Under the pieces are notes generated by a model that was not told the origin of the DNA, did not search any database, and worked only from the letters and a program-made list of their open reading frames with translations. A DNA stretch of 11,784 nucleotides from Acidimicrobiaceae bacterium (GTDB taxonomy: Bacteria; Actinomycetota; Acidimicrobiia; Acidimicrobiales; RAAP-2). The first letter of the stretch is position 1. Each line of letters opens with the position of its first letter. The stretch covers positions 11,898 to 23,681 of the forward strand of contig PLSY01000088.1 in assembly GCA_003164275.1 (NCBI GenBank). Direction: 5' to 3'. The translations under genes and the position numbers were made by a program. Below, one piece after another: positions 1 to 6,121 of the stretch.

Positions 1-2
1 GC

Positions 3-311
3 ATGATGAACGAGACGGGCAACTACCCAGGCCAGGCCTGGCTGTGGCTCTACACCCTCGGCTATCAGATCCCTCCGATGAACTCCTCCTCCAATGGTGA
101 CCTGCAGGTCTGGGCCATCATGATGGGGCTGACTGTGGTGCTCGTCTTCGTGCCCTTCATTCCCGGGCTTCGCTCGATCCCTCGATTGAGCCGGGTCTAT
201 CGACTCATCTGGCGCCAGCACTACCGGGAGATCTCACGTCAGACACTGGACGCTGGAAGTGTGGCGGCGGCAACGACCGCACCGCATTTGGGCGATTCAG
301 CGTCTCCGTAG
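3..311 (+). CDS. C-terminal part of an integral membrane protein (5' end outside the window)
   Basis: The frame is open from the left edge, so the ATG at position 3 is probably internal and the gene begins upstream. The visible part has an aromatic stretch (WLWLYTLGYQIPP), then one clear membrane helix at about residues 38-56 (WAIMMGLTVVLVFVPFIPG). A basic segment (RSIPRLSRVYRLIWRQHYR) follows, which would sit on the cytoplasmic side, and then a low-complexity tail. The pattern of a last helix followed by IPRLSRVYRLIWR is like the end of large multi-pass proteins such as some actinobacterial b-type cytochromes, but no haem ligand or other diagnostic residue is visible, so function is not assigned. 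The tail after HYREISRQ is compositionally different and ends at TAG 309-311. The gene converges on the next gene, with a strong hairpin between them. Confidence 0.6.
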   Translation: MMNETGNYPGQAWLWLYTLGYQIPPMNSSSNGDLQVWAIMMGLTVVLVFVPFIPGLRSIPRLSRVYRLIWRQHYREISRQTLDAGSVAAATTAPHLGDSASP

Positions 312-508
312 AGTGGCCTCCGGATCCCAACCGGTGCCGATCCCACCAGGTTGACTCCTGGGACTTCGAGATCTGTTCTGCCTACAGGTTGGTCTTCGAC
401 AGGCCAAGCGGCCAAAGGGACTTCCTGGTCAGGCTCGACAATCCGACTCAGGTGAGCTTGGTGGAGACTCCCCATCTCGGCGTCTCGGTTGGCTGAAGCC
501 ACCAAGGG

Positions 509-542
509 GCCGAGCCCACGCCGGTCCCGCCGTGGGCTCGGC
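509..542. terminator. Strong hairpin between convergent genes, probable bidirectional terminator
   Basis: A perfect 12-bp inverted repeat (509-520 pairs with 531-542; core CCGAGCCCACG / CGTGGGCTCGG) encloses a 10-nt loop. It lies in the 312-614 gap between the gene ending at 311 (+) and the gene ending at 615 (-), as expected for a shared terminator. There is no proper T-run on either side, which is common for actinobacterial terminators. I see no gene in the rest of the gap. One frame stays open from well before 311 to about 495 but has no usable start codon. Confidence 0.55.
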
Positions 543-614
543 GTTCGTTGGAACGGTTGAGTCAGCTTTCGAAAGCCTGAAGGATGGTCATCGCCCATCC
601 CCGGTCAGACCTTC

Positions 615-1604
615 TCATCCTTCGCATACGCCGGATTCGCTCACGGAGCCTCCGCGGTCAGTGGCGATGAAGGTTCCGATTCCTGAAACCGTGACGGGTA
701 CACCGGCACCGGCGGTCTCGGGGGTCAACCCATTGGCGCTGACCGTCAGCGTCCCCGAGCTAGCAGTGAACGTGATAGTGGAGCTGATCCCGGATGCCAT
801 CCCGCAGACAGCCGTAGTCTCGGTCGTCGTCACGGTCTGATGGATATCGTCCGCTGCAGTCGTGCCGAGGGCAGCTGGGCATTGCCAGGTTCCTGCGGCA
901 TTGTCTTGGAAGCCCAGGAAATGCTCAACGAGGCAAGAGGCCACAGCATCGGTCGGCGACCACGACGTGCCACCAGCAGCAGTGGCGATTTCGCTGAGCA
1001 AGGAAGGTACTGCGTCAGCCTCGGTCTCGGCATTCGCAACCTCATGGGCAACGAGGGCAAGCGAAGGAGTCCCGGAAAAGATCGTCCTCTCCACTCCTGA
1101 GGACCAAAAGGTGCAGCCTGTGGCCGCGCCTGAGCTTGGGATCGCACCGCACTCCGTCGCCGTGTCTCCCATCCCCCAGGTCCAGGTCGGTCCCGGGTCG
1201 ATGCCCGAACTCTCGACCTCAGTCACCAAGGTGGCAATCGAGGGCTCGGACGTCGAGGCGGCAACCGCTGCGGCAGGCGCAGCGGCGCTTGCGGGCGTTC
1301 CGACAACGGATGGAACCGGGGTGGTCCTCGTTGGAGATGTCGGTTCGACCTTGACACCAAGAGCGATCTGCGTGCGATCAGCAACTGTCCTCGAGGCCGA
1401 GCTGGTCACCCGTGCCGTTGACTTCACCGAGGAATGGGAGCCAGCGACGAGCAGTGGGCCACCGACAGCCATGACGACAAGAAGCGCGATTGAAGCTGCG
1501 GCCGCACACCGGCCTCTGCGGTGGCGGGCGACGCTGCCGGGATGAGCGAAGGACGCCTTCAGCCTTCCAGCCGATTCGTCCTTACTCTCGTCCTCTTCAA
1601 CCAT
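615..1604 (-). CDS. Secreted or N-terminally anchored cysteine-rich protein with an HEVAN motif
   Basis: A 329-residue protein of no family I can name. Residues 1-33 are charged and end in RHRRGRC. A hydrophobic helix follows at about 34-54, acting as an uncleaved signal anchor or a late-cleaved signal peptide. A Ser/Thr/Ala/Pro-rich linker runs to about residue 120, then an extracytoplasmic domain. That domain has six Cys (152, 164, 224, 242, 267, 327), enough for three disulfides. It contains LVAHEVANAETEADAVPSLL (184-203), which resembles a zinc-protease HExxH helix but with Asn in place of the second His, so a classic gluzincin site is not supported. The last ~60 residues are Thr/Ser/Gly-rich and probably beta. 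The ATG at 1604 has no Shine-Dalgarno; a -35/-10 promoter places the transcription start at or beside it, so the mRNA is probably leaderless. It is divergent from the HTH gene at 1682. Confidence 0.75.
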   Translation of the reverse strand: MVEEDESKDESAGRLKASFAHPGSVARHRRGRCAAAASIALLVVMAVGGPLLVAGSHSSVKSTARVTSSASRTVADRTQIALGVKVEPTSPTRTTPVPSVVGTPASAAAPAAAVAASTSEPSIATLVTEVESSGIDPGPTWTWGMGDTATECGAIPSSGAATGCTFWSSGVERTIFSGTPSLALVAHEVANAETEADAVPSLLSEIATAAGGTSWSPTDAVASCLVEHFLGFQDNAAGTWQCPAALGTTAADDIHQTVTTTETTAVCGMASGISSTITFTASSGTLTVSANGLTPETAGAGVPVTVSGIGTFIATDRGGSVSESGVCEG

Positions 1605-1650
1605 GTGTTGAGATTACGACCTCAACACATGGTTGTCAACACATGGTTGA
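1597..1650. promoter_or_regulatory. Three copies of a 15-bp dyad operator in a divergent intergenic region
   Basis: Site 1 is TCAACCATGTGTTGA (1597-1611). Sites 2 and 3 are TCAACACATGGTTG/T (1622-1636) and TCAACACATGGTTGA (1636-1650), arranged as head-to-tail 14-bp repeats. Site 1 is the exact reverse complement of site 3. Each site is a dyad with TCAAC and GTTGA arms around a 5-bp centre, as expected for a dimeric HTH protein. Sites 1 and 2 together can also form a 14-bp stem with an 8-nt loop (1599-1612 with 1621-1634). They cover the promoter of the 615-1604 gene and lie just upstream of the small HTH gene. Autoregulation by that HTH protein is inferred, not shown. Confidence 0.65.
1611..1639 (-). 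promoter_or_regulatory. Near-consensus promoter of the secreted-protein gene
   Basis: On the minus strand, TTGACA (1639-1634) is a perfect -35 hexamer, followed by exactly 17 nt and TAATCT (1616-1611) as -10. Six nucleotides separate the -10 from the ATG at 1604, so transcription should start on or next to the A of the start codon and give a leaderless message. The three repeat copies described at 1597-1650 overlap the start codon, the spacer and the -35, so a bound regulator would block RNA polymerase. Confidence 0.65.
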
Positions 1651-1681
1651 TATGCGGGATAGACCCAGGTACCCTGGAGGG

Positions 1682-2050
1682 ATGTCACCGGATCTCGAAA
1701 CACTCGCTGATCGACTGACGCAGCAGGGCCTCGAGGAAGCCGCACTGGGCGCCGTCGACAAGCATGACGCCGCACTTGCCGAACTCCGCTTTGCAGACTC
1801 GCTGCGGAGATCGGCGGAACGCCTGAGCCAAAAGTCGGCGGAGTCAGCCCGGGCTCTCGGTGCGAGCTGGCGGGAAATCGGGGCCGCTGTGGGCGGAATC
1901 ACGCCCCAAGGCGCGGAGCATCGGTTCAGCGCAGCCGCCAAGGAGCGTCGGTCGAAAGCCGCCAAGGCGGAATGGGCTGCCAAAGATCGGCGGCGAACCC
2001 CGAGGACTGAGCCCTCTGAGGAGCGCTCCTACGAATCAGAGAGAGCGTAA
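1682..2050 (+). CDS. Small helix-turn-helix DNA-binding protein
   Basis: A 122-residue soluble protein. Residues 1-52 are helical and charged. Residues about 53-83 (ESARALGASWREIGAAVG...AEHRF) match the HTH pattern common in small actinobacterial regulators, where ALGASWxEIGxALGVSRQAAxxRF is typical. The tail (KERRSKAAKAEWAAKDRRR) is strongly basic and could also contact DNA. The start is set at ATG 1682. A TACCCT box (1670-1675) ends 6 nt before it, as in the other leaderless genes here. The GGAGGG directly abutting the ATG is too close to work as a Shine-Dalgarno. In-frame ATGs at 1643 and 1652 are alternatives, but they lie in or beside the repeat array. The obvious targets are the three dyads upstream, which would make it a regulator of itself and of the divergent secreted protein. 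Confidence 0.7.
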   Translation: MSPDLETLADRLTQQGLEEAALGAVDKHDAALAELRFADSLRRSAERLSQKSAESARALGASWREIGAAVGGITPQGAEHRFSAAAKERRSKAAKAEWAAKDRRRTPRTEPSEERSYESERA

Positions 2051-2112
2051 ACAGACGAGATTGGCGGGCCGGGGAGACTTCGGGGCCGACGGATTCGTAG
2101 ACCTCTGGCCAG

Positions 2113-2781
2113 TCAGCCCGCCGGCTGAGACGTCGTCGTGTCGGCAGACGGCGCCGGTGTGACCGAGGTCAGGGTCGAGTAGACGACGATGTTCGAGAGA
2201 TAGCTCCCAGTTTGATGGTCAAAGACTCCGCCGCAGGTCACCAGCTGCAGAGCACTTACCCCGTATGAGCCGTAGACCTGTTGGGCTGGAAACTGTTCTT
2301 TCGAATAGGAAACTACGGCATTGACTGTGAACTGAGCAGCAGTCCCGTCGACCAGACCAACATCGATCTGGTCGCCCCGCGCCAGCGTGCGCAAGTTGAA
2401 GAACACGCCGGGACCCTGATAGCTGTCGACGTGGCCCAGAATGACTGCGGAACCGACCTGACCAGGAGTTGGACCCAGGTCGAACCAGCCCGCCTGTTGG
2501 CTGGTCGAAGGTACCTGGACCGTACCGTCGGAATTCTCGCCGAGAGTGCCCAGCGACACTGAAACGCCGATTGAGGGGATTCGGAGCATTGCCGGAACTG
2601 AGCGAGTGGTGGCCAGTGGGATGGCTATTTTGGGAGGAGTGACGGCGCTCCCTACCGCTGCCGGTGACGGATGGGGTGGTGGAAGGGCGTGATCGCCTCC
2701 ATGCAATCCCCATGCGATGGCCACAACACCGGCCACGAGGAGCGCGCCAGCGGCCATCCACCAACGTATCGGGGGCCTCAT
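2113..2781 (-). CDS. Class F-like sortase (transpeptidase)
   Basis: A 222-residue sortase that should cleave a sorting signal and attach the protein to a cell-wall or surface acceptor. It has an N-terminal signal anchor at about residues 7-28 after MRPPIRWW, a Pro/Ala-rich spacer, then the sortase beta-barrel from about residue 63. The catalytic His is in AVILGHVDS (His117) and the catalytic Cys in LQLVTCGG (Cys183). The order GHVDSYQGPGVFFNL, then LVTCGGVFD, then NIVVYSTL is typical of actinobacterial class F sortases. No Arg follows Cys183, although sortases normally place the third catalytic residue there. ATG 2781 is chosen because the anchor starts at once after it; TTG 2802 is an alternative. 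No good Shine-Dalgarno is visible. It starts 25 nt after the stop of the DUF3494 gene, so the two are co-transcribed and that protein is the obvious substrate. Confidence 0.85.
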   Translation of the reverse strand: MRPPIRWWMAAGALLVAGVVAIAWGLHGGDHALPPPHPSPAAVGSAVTPPKIAIPLATTRSVPAMLRIPSIGVSVSLGTLGENSDGTVQVPSTSQQAGWFDLGPTPGQVGSAVILGHVDSYQGPGVFFNLRTLARGDQIDVGLVDGTAAQFTVNAVVSYSKEQFPAQQVYGSYGVSALQLVTCGGVFDHQTGSYLSNIVVYSTLTSVTPAPSADTTTSQPAG

Positions 2782-2806
2782 GGATCGAAGGGACGCGCCC
2801 AACTGG

Positions 2807-4024
2807 TCACGATCGAGTTGGCGAAGGCGCCTGCGCGACTGACTTGCGACGGCGTCGGGCCGCAACGGTGAAGACCGCCCCCGAGCCCCCGAGAAGCAGG
2901 ACTCCGAAGAGGATAAGATCGTCGTTTCGCTGATGGGCAGCGCCGCCGAATCCAGTGTGGGGAAATCCGGTGGGGACCACCGCGGTGGTCGTCCCTCCAG
3001 CACCGGCTGCTGATCCGGTGCCGGTTGTTCCTTCGCCCCCGGTCGTAGTTGTGCCGTTCGTGGAGATCGAACCACCCGTTCCCGTTCCGACCGGTGTGGT
3101 GGTGGCGGTCGATGCCGGCGTCGTGGTAGCGGTTGGCGTGGTGGTGGTGGTTGTCGGCGACACGGCGCAAGACGTCGGGGCGTCAATCGTGTCGGAATTG
3201 AGAGTGACGTCGCCATTGCGAACCAGAACCCGCCCATGCACGGTCACTCCTGCAGAGAGTGTGGCCGAGGTGAGGGCCATGATCGTTCCCACGAACGTGC
3301 TGCCCGAGTTCAGCGCGGCCGAACTGCTGACCTGCCAGAAGACATTGCACGCTTGCGCGCCGTTCTCCAGTTCCACAACGCTGCCCGAGGCCGTGATCAG
3401 GTCCGACGAGGCTTGGAAGACAAACACGGCGTTGGCGTCCCCCTCCCCATTCAGCACCAGGGGACTTGATGCCGTGATGTTGGCCGTGGCCGCGTGACCG
3501 AAGGCATAGACGCCGGGGGTAAGGGTCTGGCCACCGAGCTGATTGTCTCCCGCAGAGAATGTCGAGGTCGGGGTCTGCCCTGCTGCTGACACATAGGCCG
3601 TCGTCAGGTCGTTCTTCGCCTGGGTGAGAAGAGCGGGATTGTTGACATTGCCGGCCGGGCCGGTGCCGTCAGTCGAGTAGATCGTGCCAGTGACCTCCCC
3701 TTGCGTGAGCCCGGTGATGTTGGAACCTGGGTCCGGGCTGAGGCCGACATTGCCGAGGATGGTCGAGGTCGGGACGTCGGTAACTGCGGTACCGCCCAGG
3801 ACGGCGAACGGGGCGGCCGTACCCAACTGCACCGTCGTGGCCGCCGAAGCCGAAGGCACGAAGGCAGTGCCCACAAGAGCCAGAGCGAGCAAAGGAACAC
3901 TGACCGCCGTAGCTATCGACAATCGACGATGGCCCCGCAGAGGAGGGCGGCTCGGAGCGGATAGGGATCCTCGCAGGCGAAAAGCGACAGATCGACCCAC
4001 TGGTGATTCCGAAGCGGAGGGCAC
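2807..4024 (-). CDS. DUF3494 (ice-binding-like) surface protein with an FPHTG sorting signal
   Basis: A 405-residue exported protein. A signal peptide (basic RGHRR, hydrophobic core ~36-55, SASA near 58-62) leads into a DUF3494 domain at about 65-287. The domain opens with LGTAAPFAVLGGTAVTDV and contains GNVGLSPDPGSNITG, LTPGVYAF, VFVFQ and ALNSGSTFVGTIMA, all typical of this beta-solenoid family. Some members bind ice; many are adhesins or of unknown use. A Thr/Gly-rich wall-spanning linker (~288-349) follows, then FPHTG (354-358), a helix (369-388) and RRRR: a complete sortase sorting signal with Phe in place of Leu. Start: GTG 4024, preceded by AAAAGGGGA (positions 4031-4039) six bases upstream. 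The frame stays open far upstream, but there it only shadows the divergent regulator. The downstream sortase is the likely anchoring enzyme. Ice binding itself is not shown. Confidence 0.88.
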   Translation of the reverse strand: MPSASESPVGRSVAFRLRGSLSAPSRPPLRGHRRLSIATAVSVPLLALALVGTAFVPSASAATTVQLGTAAPFAVLGGTAVTDVPTSTILGNVGLSPDPGSNITGLTQGEVTGTIYSTDGTGPAGNVNNPALLTQAKNDLTTAYVSAAGQTPTSTFSAGDNQLGGQTLTPGVYAFGHAATANITASSPLVLNGEGDANAVFVFQASSDLITASGSVVELENGAQACNVFWQVSSSAALNSGSTFVGTIMALTSATLSAGVTVHGRVLVRNGDVTLNSDTIDAPTSCAVSPTTTTTTPTATTTPASTATTTPVGTGTGGSISTNGTTTTGGEGTTGTGSAAGAGGTTTAVVPTGFPHTGFGGAAHQRNDDLILFGVLLLGGSGAVFTVAARRRRKSVAQAPSPTRS

Positions 4025-4080
4025 TGTACATCCCCTTTTGAAACCCGAAATAGATAACCGTCGGCGACGGACGTCCGGGT

Positions 4081-4092
4081 TTGCAATTGCAA
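4081..4092. promoter_or_regulatory. Perfect 12-bp palindrome, candidate operator
   Basis: TTGCAATTGCAA is a perfect palindrome in the leader of the DUF3494-sortase operon, about 20-30 bp downstream of its predicted transcription start. It lies between the operon and the divergent winged-helix regulator, the natural place for that regulator to bind. Only one copy is seen. Confidence 0.35.
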
Positions 4093-4118
4093 GAATACTC
4101 CTGTAAGCGGACTCTAGC

Positions 4119-4147
4119 AATATATTTCTATAAGTATCTGCTGTTAG
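4119..4147 (-). promoter_or_regulatory. Probable promoter of the DUF3494-sortase operon
   Basis: On the minus strand CTAACA (4147-4142), 17 nt, then TATATT (4124-4119), in a locally AT-rich patch that contrasts with the GC-rich surroundings. Transcription would start near 4112 and give an untranslated leader of about 88 nt before the GTG at 4024. The hexamers overlap the promoter region of the divergent regulator, so the two promoters probably compete or are controlled together. Confidence 0.4.
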
Positions 4148-4156
4148 GCTTTTGAC

Positions 4157-4432
4157 GTGGTCAATTGGGCGTTTCTGAGCAATCACGGACGCGCGCTCTT
4201 GTGCATCGCCAGCGACCCTTCCGTGCGACTGCGTGAGATCGCATTGGAAATCGGCATTACCGAACGAAGTGCGTACTCCATTGTCAGTGATTTGGACGCA
4301 GCGGGATATCTGGTGAAACAGAAGGACGGCCGTCGGAATCGCTACGTCATTCAAGAAGACCTCCCCCTTCCTGAAGCCAGCAATAGAGAACTGGCGATAG
4401 GACAAGTCTTGGGCCTCCTCAGAGGCCTCTAA
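4157..4432 (+). CDS. Small winged-helix (MarR/ArsR-like) transcriptional regulator
   Basis: A 91-residue protein that is essentially a single winged helix. WAFLSNHGRALLCIASDP is helix 1. VRLREIALEIGITERSAYSIVSDLDAAGYL (about 28-57) holds the HTH with its recognition helix. The wing is VKQKDGRRNRYVI. The tail ELAIGQVLGLLRGL could form a dimer helix. This matches the small family of actinobacterial MarR_2-like regulators that begin with WxFLTNHxxVLLCI and contain GITERxxxxIVxDL. The GTG start at 4157 has no Shine-Dalgarno, but TAGGCT (4145-4150) lies exactly 6 nt before it, suggesting a leaderless mRNA. It is divergent from the DUF3494-sortase operon and is its likely regulator, though the effector cannot be inferred. 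Confidence 0.82.
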   Translation: MVNWAFLSNHGRALLCIASDPSVRLREIALEIGITERSAYSIVSDLDAAGYLVKQKDGRRNRYVIQEDLPLPEASNRELAIGQVLGLLRGL

Positions 4433-4500
4433 TCCGGCGGTTACAGGCTCAACACACCTGTGGCGGTGGTTTTCTTCATCATCTCGACTCGAGAGCTCAC

Positions 4501-4529
4501 TCATGGGCTCTGGACGGCGCAGCCCATGA
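4501..4529. repeat. 9-bp perfect inverted repeat
   Basis: TCATGGGCT (4501-4509) and AGCCCATGA (4521-4529) pair perfectly around an 11-nt loop. No T-run follows on either strand, so it is not an obvious intrinsic terminator. It could be a structured RNA element or a protein-binding dyad. Confidence 0.5.
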
Positions 4530-4825
4530 TCAAAGGACGCTGAGAGAAGTTGGCCACTTGAGTCGTCCAGTGCGCCCTGCCGCAACTCCGAGGGTGGGCA
4601 AAATCGCCCAAACGCAGTGCCGCCGAATCTTGAGCTCCCCGTGGCAACGGAGGATCAGGTGCTTGTCATCGAATTCTTCCCAGCGGCCTCAGTGCTGTCT
4701 CGCCTGAAGTCTGAAGCAGGTGGCGCCCAGCGATTGCTGCGAGCATCACCAAATGCGATGACGCAGGTTCGCGCCAGCCCGTGATCATTCCGTCGACGAC
4801 GAGCATGCCGTTGTCAGCGCATCGG

Positions 4826-4881
4826 GTCGATCCAACCGTGTCGATCCAATCGTGTCGATCCAACTGGGTCGATCCAACCGT
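4826..4881. repeat. Tandem repeat, four 14-bp units
   Basis: Four consecutive units start at 4826, 4840, 4854 and 4868, consensus GTCGATCCAACCGT. Units 1 and 4 are identical; unit 2 differs at one position and unit 3 at three. The flanks (ATCGG before, CGTACGGG after) do not continue the pattern. A 14-bp period does not fit coding DNA. It may be an iteron-like protein-binding array or a slippage product. Confidence 0.75.
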
Positions 4882-5267
4882 CGTACGGGACGACGACTTT
4901 TCCGTCCCCATCCACGGCCGGGCATTGGCCAACCTGAATGATGTGGCGGCGGCAATGGGTCCGGGCCCGCACTACGTCACGGGCGACTGACTTTGCTGTT
5001 TCTACGCCTGCCCACGAGGAGCAAGCAGCGAGTCTCGTGGTAACCGTCGCCACTGAGGACAGTGGTACCGCCCGTCGAGCGAGGTGGAGAACGCCTCATC
5101 GCCACGTGAGAGTTACCCGGAATACCGTTTTCGGCGGGGTCGCGACACGATGACCAGGAAAAAGAGGCACAATGGGAGTGGAGACCTACCCTGCGGAACG
5201 CCACGCCTCCGGCGGGGATGAAGAGGGTGTTGCGCTCGGAATGTGTACCTGAGACAGGAGAATCATC

Positions 5268-6026
5268 ATGGCATCAACGAACCGAGGCTCATTCGGATCA
5301 GCCTCGAACTATCAGCGCATGGTCGAGTCTTATGGAACGGCCGCTCAAGGAGGCTCGACCGCTGTACTTGACGCCCCGACATCGACCCCCGTCCCCACTC
5401 GAACGTTCACTGCGGACGGTGCCTTCAACAAGGCCGGACTTCTCGGAGCCCTGACCCTGGTCATCGGTGGCCTGGCCTATGTGGCCAATGCGCCACTCGG
5501 TCTCGTCTGGCCGCTGATGCTGGTCGCTCTCGGCGCCGGCCTGTGGGCCTCCCTCCAGCCGCGGCGAGCAAAAGTACTGGCTCCGGTATTCGCTGTCTGC
5601 GAGGGCGCGGTCCTCGGCATGCTCTCCCGCTACTACGCCAACCAGGGTCAGCACGTCGTCACGCTGGCCGTGGTCGGGACCCTCGCTATCGTCATCGGGG
5701 TGTGGTTCTTCTACCGCACGGGCCTGGTGCGCGTCGGCCATCGGTTCCTCCAGACCACGATGATCGCCTCGCTCGGCCTACTGGCCGTGATGGTGGTGTC
5801 GATCTTGACCGGGTGGGGAGCGTCTGGTCTCAGTGGTGTCATCATCTTCGGCGTCCTGTACCTGTTCATCGCCGTGATGAACCTGTTCGTCGACTACGAC
5901 TTCGCTTACCGGGCCCAGGCAAGCCAGCTCAGCGCCGACGCCGAGTGGTACTCCGCCTTCTCGCTACTGCTCTCCTCGGCCATGGTCTACCTGGCGCTGC
6001 TGCGCATCTTTGGCGGTCGGAACTAG
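5268..6026 (+). CDS. Bax inhibitor-1/YccA family membrane protein
   Basis: A 252-residue integral membrane protein of the Bax inhibitor-1-like actinobacterial group (BaxI_1). Residues 1-50 are soluble and Ser/Thr-rich, with the typical NYQRMVESYG and a TADGAFNKAG segment just before the first helix. About seven membrane helices follow between residues 55 and 250. The C-terminal signature NLFVDYDFAYRAQASQLSADAEWYSAFSLL contains the acidic residues that form the cation-binding centre in characterised BI-1/YetJ proteins, where they act in pH-sensitive calcium leak. Its physiological role in bacteria is not settled. Start: ATG 5268 with AGGAG seven bases upstream, one of the clearest ribosome sites in the window. 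It appears monocistronic and converges on the Lrp-like gene, with 95 bp between them and no clear terminator. Confidence 0.9.
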   Translation: MASTNRGSFGSASNYQRMVESYGTAAQGGSTAVLDAPTSTPVPTRTFTADGAFNKAGLLGALTLVIGGLAYVANAPLGLVWPLMLVALGAGLWASLQPRRAKVLAPVFAVCEGAVLGMLSRYYANQGQHVVTLAVVGTLAIVIGVWFFYRTGLVRVGHRFLQTTMIASLGLLAVMVVSILTGWGASGLSGVIIFGVLYLFIAVMNLFVDYDFAYRAQASQLSADAEWYSAFSLLLSSAMVYLALLRIFGGRN

Positions 6027-6121
6027 GGCTTCAACGACGGGCGGCCGTTTTGCGGCTCGGTGACGAACCGTTGGCCACTCGACAAACCAGTCGGAGACGT
6101 CACTCGGCCCATTGAGTTCCT

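Larger units (their letters stand above)
4433..5267. other. Gene-poor interval with repeats and hairpins
   Basis: About 830 bp separate the winged-helix gene from the Bax inhibitor-like gene. Open frames exist on both strands but none has a plausible start with a recognisable product, and the central tandem repeat has a 14-bp period that breaks the reading frame from unit to unit. The interval holds a weak ACAGG/CCTGT hairpin followed by TTTTCTTC (4442-4475, possible terminator of the regulator), a 9-bp inverted repeat (4501-4529), the 4 x 14-bp repeat (4826-4881) and a 6-bp hairpin (CCACTG/CAGTGG, 5050-5065). I found no tRNA or rRNA. It may be decayed DNA or hold an unrecognised small RNA. 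Confidence 0.5.

Noticed and set aside
242..495. Open + frame with a balanced, protein-like composition running past the end of the first gene
   Set aside because: No ATG, GTG or TTG start lies at a useful place and no family is recognised. It would require a frameshift in the upstream gene, whose own C-terminus already looks natural.
862..1545. Long + frame opposite the secreted-protein gene
   Set aside because: It is a mirror frame of the minus-strand gene. The minus frame has a signal anchor, ordered cysteines and a strong promoter.
1597..1650. The three repeats as a CRISPR array
   Set aside because: Units are directly adjacent or inverted, with no spacers, and no cas genes are present.
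2782..3237. N-terminal extension of the sortase frame up to 3237
   Set aside because: It is Pro/Arg-rich shadow sequence overlapping the DUF3494 gene. The membrane anchor begins directly after ATG 2781.
2955..3497. Valine-rich + frame opposite the Thr-rich linker
   Set aside because: It arises because the complement of Thr/Gly codons reads as Val/Pro. There is no independent support for a gene.
4442..4475. ACAGG/CCTGT hairpin followed by TTTTCTTC as a firm terminator
   Set aside because: The stem has only five pairs with a 9-nt loop and the T-run is some distance away, so it is mentioned only as possible.
4025..4585. N-terminal extension of the DUF3494 frame up to 4585
   Set aside because: It runs antisense through the winged-helix gene, and a proper signal peptide with a good ribosome site begins at GTG 4024.
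4781..4990. Frames on both strands across the 14-bp repeat
   Set aside because: The 14-bp period shifts the reading frame in each unit. Products are unlike any family and no start signals are seen.
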